Shown: one piece after another, positions 61,819-64,000 of the stretch | Position numbering within the stretch: the first letter of the stretch is position 1 | Layout: each line of letters opens with the position of its first letter | DNA from: Ga0077555 sp050250755 | GTDB taxonomy: Bacteria; Pseudomonadota; Alphaproteobacteria; Rhizobiales; Hyphomicrobiaceae | Reading direction: 5' to 3' | NCBI GenBank assembly: GCA_050250755.1 | Contig: JBFWOB010000013.1 | Span: 67,561 to 131,560 of the forward strand | DNA: 64,000 bases | Translations under genes and position numbers: made by a program | Notes under the pieces: generated by a model | Told to the model about the DNA's origin: nothing | What the model saw: the letters and a program-made list of their open reading frames with translations, nothing else | Database searches by the model: none

Positions 61819-62763
61819 ATGATGACACGCCGCGGCCTACTGAAGGGATTGGCCGCTCTCGGCTTTTCGGGAGTGAGCTTCGCTGCCTACGCGTTTGGCG
61901 TTGAGCCGCGGTTCATGCTCTCGGTCACACCGTATCATCTCACGCCCGCGGGCTGGCCGAAGGGTCTGCATGTGCGTCTCGCGGTGCTGGCCGACATTCA
62001 CGCCGGCGAGCCCTATATGCCCGTCGAACGGATTGCCGAGATCGTCGAGAAGACGAATGCGGTGGGCGCGGACGCGATCTTGCTGCTTGGAGACTACGGT
62101 TCGAATCACAGGTTTCTGACCCGGCGGATATCGGCCGCGGAGTCGGCCAAGGCGTTGGCTGGTCTCGGGGCGCCGTTGGGCGTTCACGCCGTACTCGGCA
62201 ACCACGACTGGTGGGACGATCCGGCTGCTCAGGCGCGTGGGCAGGGGCCGAGCGTCGGGCGCCTCGCCTTGGAGCACGTCGGCATTCCGGTCTACGAGAA
62301 CGATGCGGTGCGCCTCGCCAAATCCGGGCAGGCCTTCTGGCTCGCCGGTCTCGGTGACCAGATTGCCTTTCGCGCTGGGCGGGTCGGAAGGCGGGCACGG
62401 TTTCGCGGCGTCGACGATCTGCCGCGGACGCTTGCCAAAGTCACCGATGATGCTCCTGTCGTTCTGATGGCCCACGAGCCTGATATCTTCCCGAATGTGC
62501 CGGCTCGCGTATCGTTGACGATATCGGGCCACACTCACGGCGGGCAGGTGCGGATTGCCGGTTACTCCCCAATCGTTCCGAGCAGATTCGGCAACCGTTA
62601 TGCGTATGGCCACGTCGTGGAGGGCGACCGGCATCTGATCGTCTCGGGCGGTCTCGGCTGTGCCAAGCTTCCGATCCGTTTTGGTGTGCCGCCGGAGATT
62701 GTCGTGATCGATCTTGGTTCTCCTGGCGCCGGGCGCCGCTCGCCGGGGTTCACCCCCGTTTGA
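61819..62763 (+). CDS. Tat-exported metallophosphoesterase (YkoQ/YaeI type)
   Basis: A 314-residue calcineurin-like phosphoesterase. A twin-arginine signal, MMTRRGLLKGLAALGFSG, opens the protein, so it is probably exported or anchored folded. The metal-site motifs are in order: LADIHAGEP, LLGDYGSN, VLGNHDWW, MAHEPDIF and SGHTHGGQ. The subgroup includes UDP-diacylglucosamine and phosphodiester hydrolases, so the substrate is open. Its end overlaps the soxB end by 14 bases, convergent. Confidence 0.9.
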   Translation: MMTRRGLLKGLAALGFSGVSFAAYAFGVEPRFMLSVTPYHLTPAGWPKGLHVRLAVLADIHAGEPYMPVERIAEIVEKTNAVGADAILLLGDYGSNHRFLTRRISAAESAKALAGLGAPLGVHAVLGNHDWWDDPAAQARGQGPSVGRLALEHVGIPVYENDAVRLAKSGQAFWLAGLGDQIAFRAGRVGRRARFRGVDDLPRTLAKVTDDAPVVLMAHEPDIFPNVPARVSLTISGHTHGGQVRIAGYSPIVPSRFGNRYAYGHVVEGDRHLIVSGGLGCAKLPIRFGVPPEIVVIDLGSPGAGRRSPGFTPV

Positions 62764-64000
62764 GCGTCACCGCGCGGCGCGCGATCCCGCTCACGGTCTT
62801 GCGTGTCTTGAGGTGGTTCGCAAATACATCCCATACAGGCGGCCCCTCAATTCCCACATTGAGAGATCCCCAGCCGGCAACGACATAGGACTTGCCGGAA
62901 TCGATAGGCTCTCCGGTACGCATGAGCCTCAAATCCGAAATACGCTCGCCGCTGATCGCGTCCGGTCGGATGACGAAACTCATTCCACCGACACGGACCA
63001 TATCGCCGCCCTGCTGGTAGTAGGGGGACGGATTGAACAGATTGTCGGCGACGTCCTCGAGGATCGTTTTAAGGAACGCGCCGCGGATCTGCGTCCGGTA
63101 GGCGGTCGGATACGTGATCGCCGTTGCATTGTAGATGTCTTCCCAGGTGATCGGCTGGCCGGCCAGCAGCGAGCCGCCCCAACGAAAGCCCGGCGACATG
63201 GCAATCTCGGCATCTCGCTCGGAGAGAAGCGCCTCGCAAATGAGATCGTCCAGGGTGCCTCCGAAATTGCCTCGCCGCCAGAGTGTCGCCTCGGTTTGCG
63301 CAAGCTCGGTGGCCAGGAACGCTTCGTGAGGCTTGCGGATGTCGTCGATAAGGTCGCGCATGTCGGGATCGGCCGGAATGGCGTCGGAGAGAACCGGGAT
63401 CAACGCGTAGGACCAATCCCGGATGCCGCCTCGATCCATGTCGATATCGAGACGGGATAGAAACTTGCCGTGCGAGCCCGATGCGACGACGAGCGTGCGA
63501 TCAACCGTTTCCGGCATTGGCAGCGCGTCGTGCGTGTGACCTGAAAGAATGACGTCGATGCCGTCGATATGCCCGGCGAGCATGCGATCGACGTCGAAGC
63601 CATTGTGCGACAATAGGACGACGAGATCCGCGCCGGCGTGACGGACATGCGTGACAAGGCGCTGAAGGGCGCTCTCCCGGATGCCGAACCACCACTTCGG
63701 TGTGAGCCATCGAGGGTGCGCGACTCCCGTGTAGGGAAATGCCTGACCGATGACGCCGATCAGCAGCCCGCCCTTCTCGAACATATGCCAGCCCTTGAAG
63801 ACCGGCTCCTCGAACTCGTTGTCGCGGACGTTCGCGGCCAGAAAATGGGCGTCGGCAATGCCGCGGCGGTTCTTATTTCCGAAGAGCTGCTGCACGCGAT
63901 CAGCGCCGAGGGTGAATTCCCAGTGACCCGACGTCGCCTCGATGCCGAGCGCGTTCATCACACGGATCATGACGCCGCCCTCTCTCTCCAGAGCCGTAAA
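62750..64000 (-). CDS. soxB: Thiosulfohydrolase SoxB, 5' end cut by the window edge
   Basis: Periplasmic SoxB hydrolyses sulfate from the thiosulfate-loaded SoxYZ carrier in the Sox pathway. The visible 416 residues include VMNALGIEATSGHWEFTLGA, EEPVFKGWHMFEKGG, IGQAFPYTGVAHPRW, SHNGFDVDRMLAG, SGHTHDALP (metal site) and ASGSHGKFLSRLDID. The frame stays open to base 64000, reading ALEREGGVMIRV across the first ATG, so the N-terminal part (signal and first metal-binding motifs) lies outside. SoxB is typically about 560 residues. It points to lithotrophic or mixotrophic sulfur oxidation. Confidence 0.94.
   Translation of the reverse strand, partial: FTALEREGGVMIRVMNALGIEATSGHWEFTLGADRVQQLFGNKNRRGIADAHFLAANVRDNEFEEPVFKGWHMFEKGGLLIGVIGQAFPYTGVAHPRWLTPKWWFGIRESALQRLVTHVRHAGADLVVLLSHNGFDVDRMLAGHIDGIDVILSGHTHDALPMPETVDRTLVVASGSHGKFLSRLDIDMDRGGIRDWSYALIPVLSDAIPADPDMRDLIDDIRKPHEAFLATELAQTEATLWRRGNFGGTLDDLICEALLSERDAEIAMSPGFRWGGSLLAGQPITWEDIYNATAITYPTAYRTQIRGAFLKTILEDVADNLFNPSPYYQQGGDMVRVGGMSFVIRPDAISGERISDLRLMRTGEPIDSGKSYVVAGWGSLNVGIEGPPVWDVFANHLKTRKTVSGIARRAVTLKRG

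Overview
This window is GC-rich, gene-dense DNA with features typical of an alphaproteobacterium, most plausibly of the Hyphomicrobiales (Rhizobiales). The support is an HmuTUV heme importer with an IsdG-type heme monooxygenase and HutX, an NrtR-type NAD regulator, paired opgGH glucan genes, two TonB receptors of alphaproteobacterial style, and at the right edge a soxB gene for thiosulfate oxidation. No species can be named from sequence reading alone. There are no insertion sequences, CRISPR arrays, integrases or rRNA genes. One tRNA gene is visible, for selenocysteine.

Layout. 0-6.5 kb: a cobalamin riboswitch drives btuB-btuF-btuC-btuD, with a patatin-like lipase 31 bp behind. 6.5-17.9 kb: a conserved hypothetical, an APC permease, a tandem universal stress protein, a very large Ser/Thr kinase with a 10-copy 26-residue repeat and WD40 repeats, pyroglutamyl peptidase and MeaB GTPase, a PAN/DUF900 secreted hydrolase and a GH114-like secreted protein. 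18-20.4 kb: a tag-HD-nrtR operon (DNA repair, nucleotidase-like, NAD control). 20.8-33.5 kb: a heme and energy-transduction region with a DUF2325 protein, a small membrane protein, a VOC protein, hmuV/U/T, the heme receptor, an IsdG-like monooxygenase, hutX, exbB-exbD-tonB and a HugZ-like protein. Together these could bind heme outside the cell, energise its uptake, import it, carry it in the cytosol and degrade it.

34-43.6 kb: an Rrf2 regulator lacking Fe-S cysteines, opgG-opgH for periplasmic glucans, an ABM monooxygenase, trmO with a molbindin gene, an aldehyde dehydrogenase, an aldo/keto reductase, the tRNA-Sec gene and a cupin. 43.6-50 kb: the most unusual locus, a tight two-gene operon. 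It encodes a 384-residue protein that resembles an M48 peptidase with its zinc site destroyed, and a 1710-residue DUF4011-type SF1 helicase. The helicase has a kinase-like N-terminal patch and a degenerate nuclease-like C-terminus. It resembles single-protein Hhe-type phage-defence helicases but with a partner and altered active sites.

50-57.6 kb: a DUF35-thiolase-like fusion, a Nudix protein, a PiT phosphate transporter, a pair of class III CoA-transferases of which only one keeps the catalytic Asp, and a CDP-alcohol phosphatidyltransferase. 57.6-58.5 kb holds no convincing gene. 58.5-64 kb: an NYN-domain protein, gatA and gatC of the tRNA amidotransferase, a Tat-exported metallophosphoesterase, and soxB running off the right edge.
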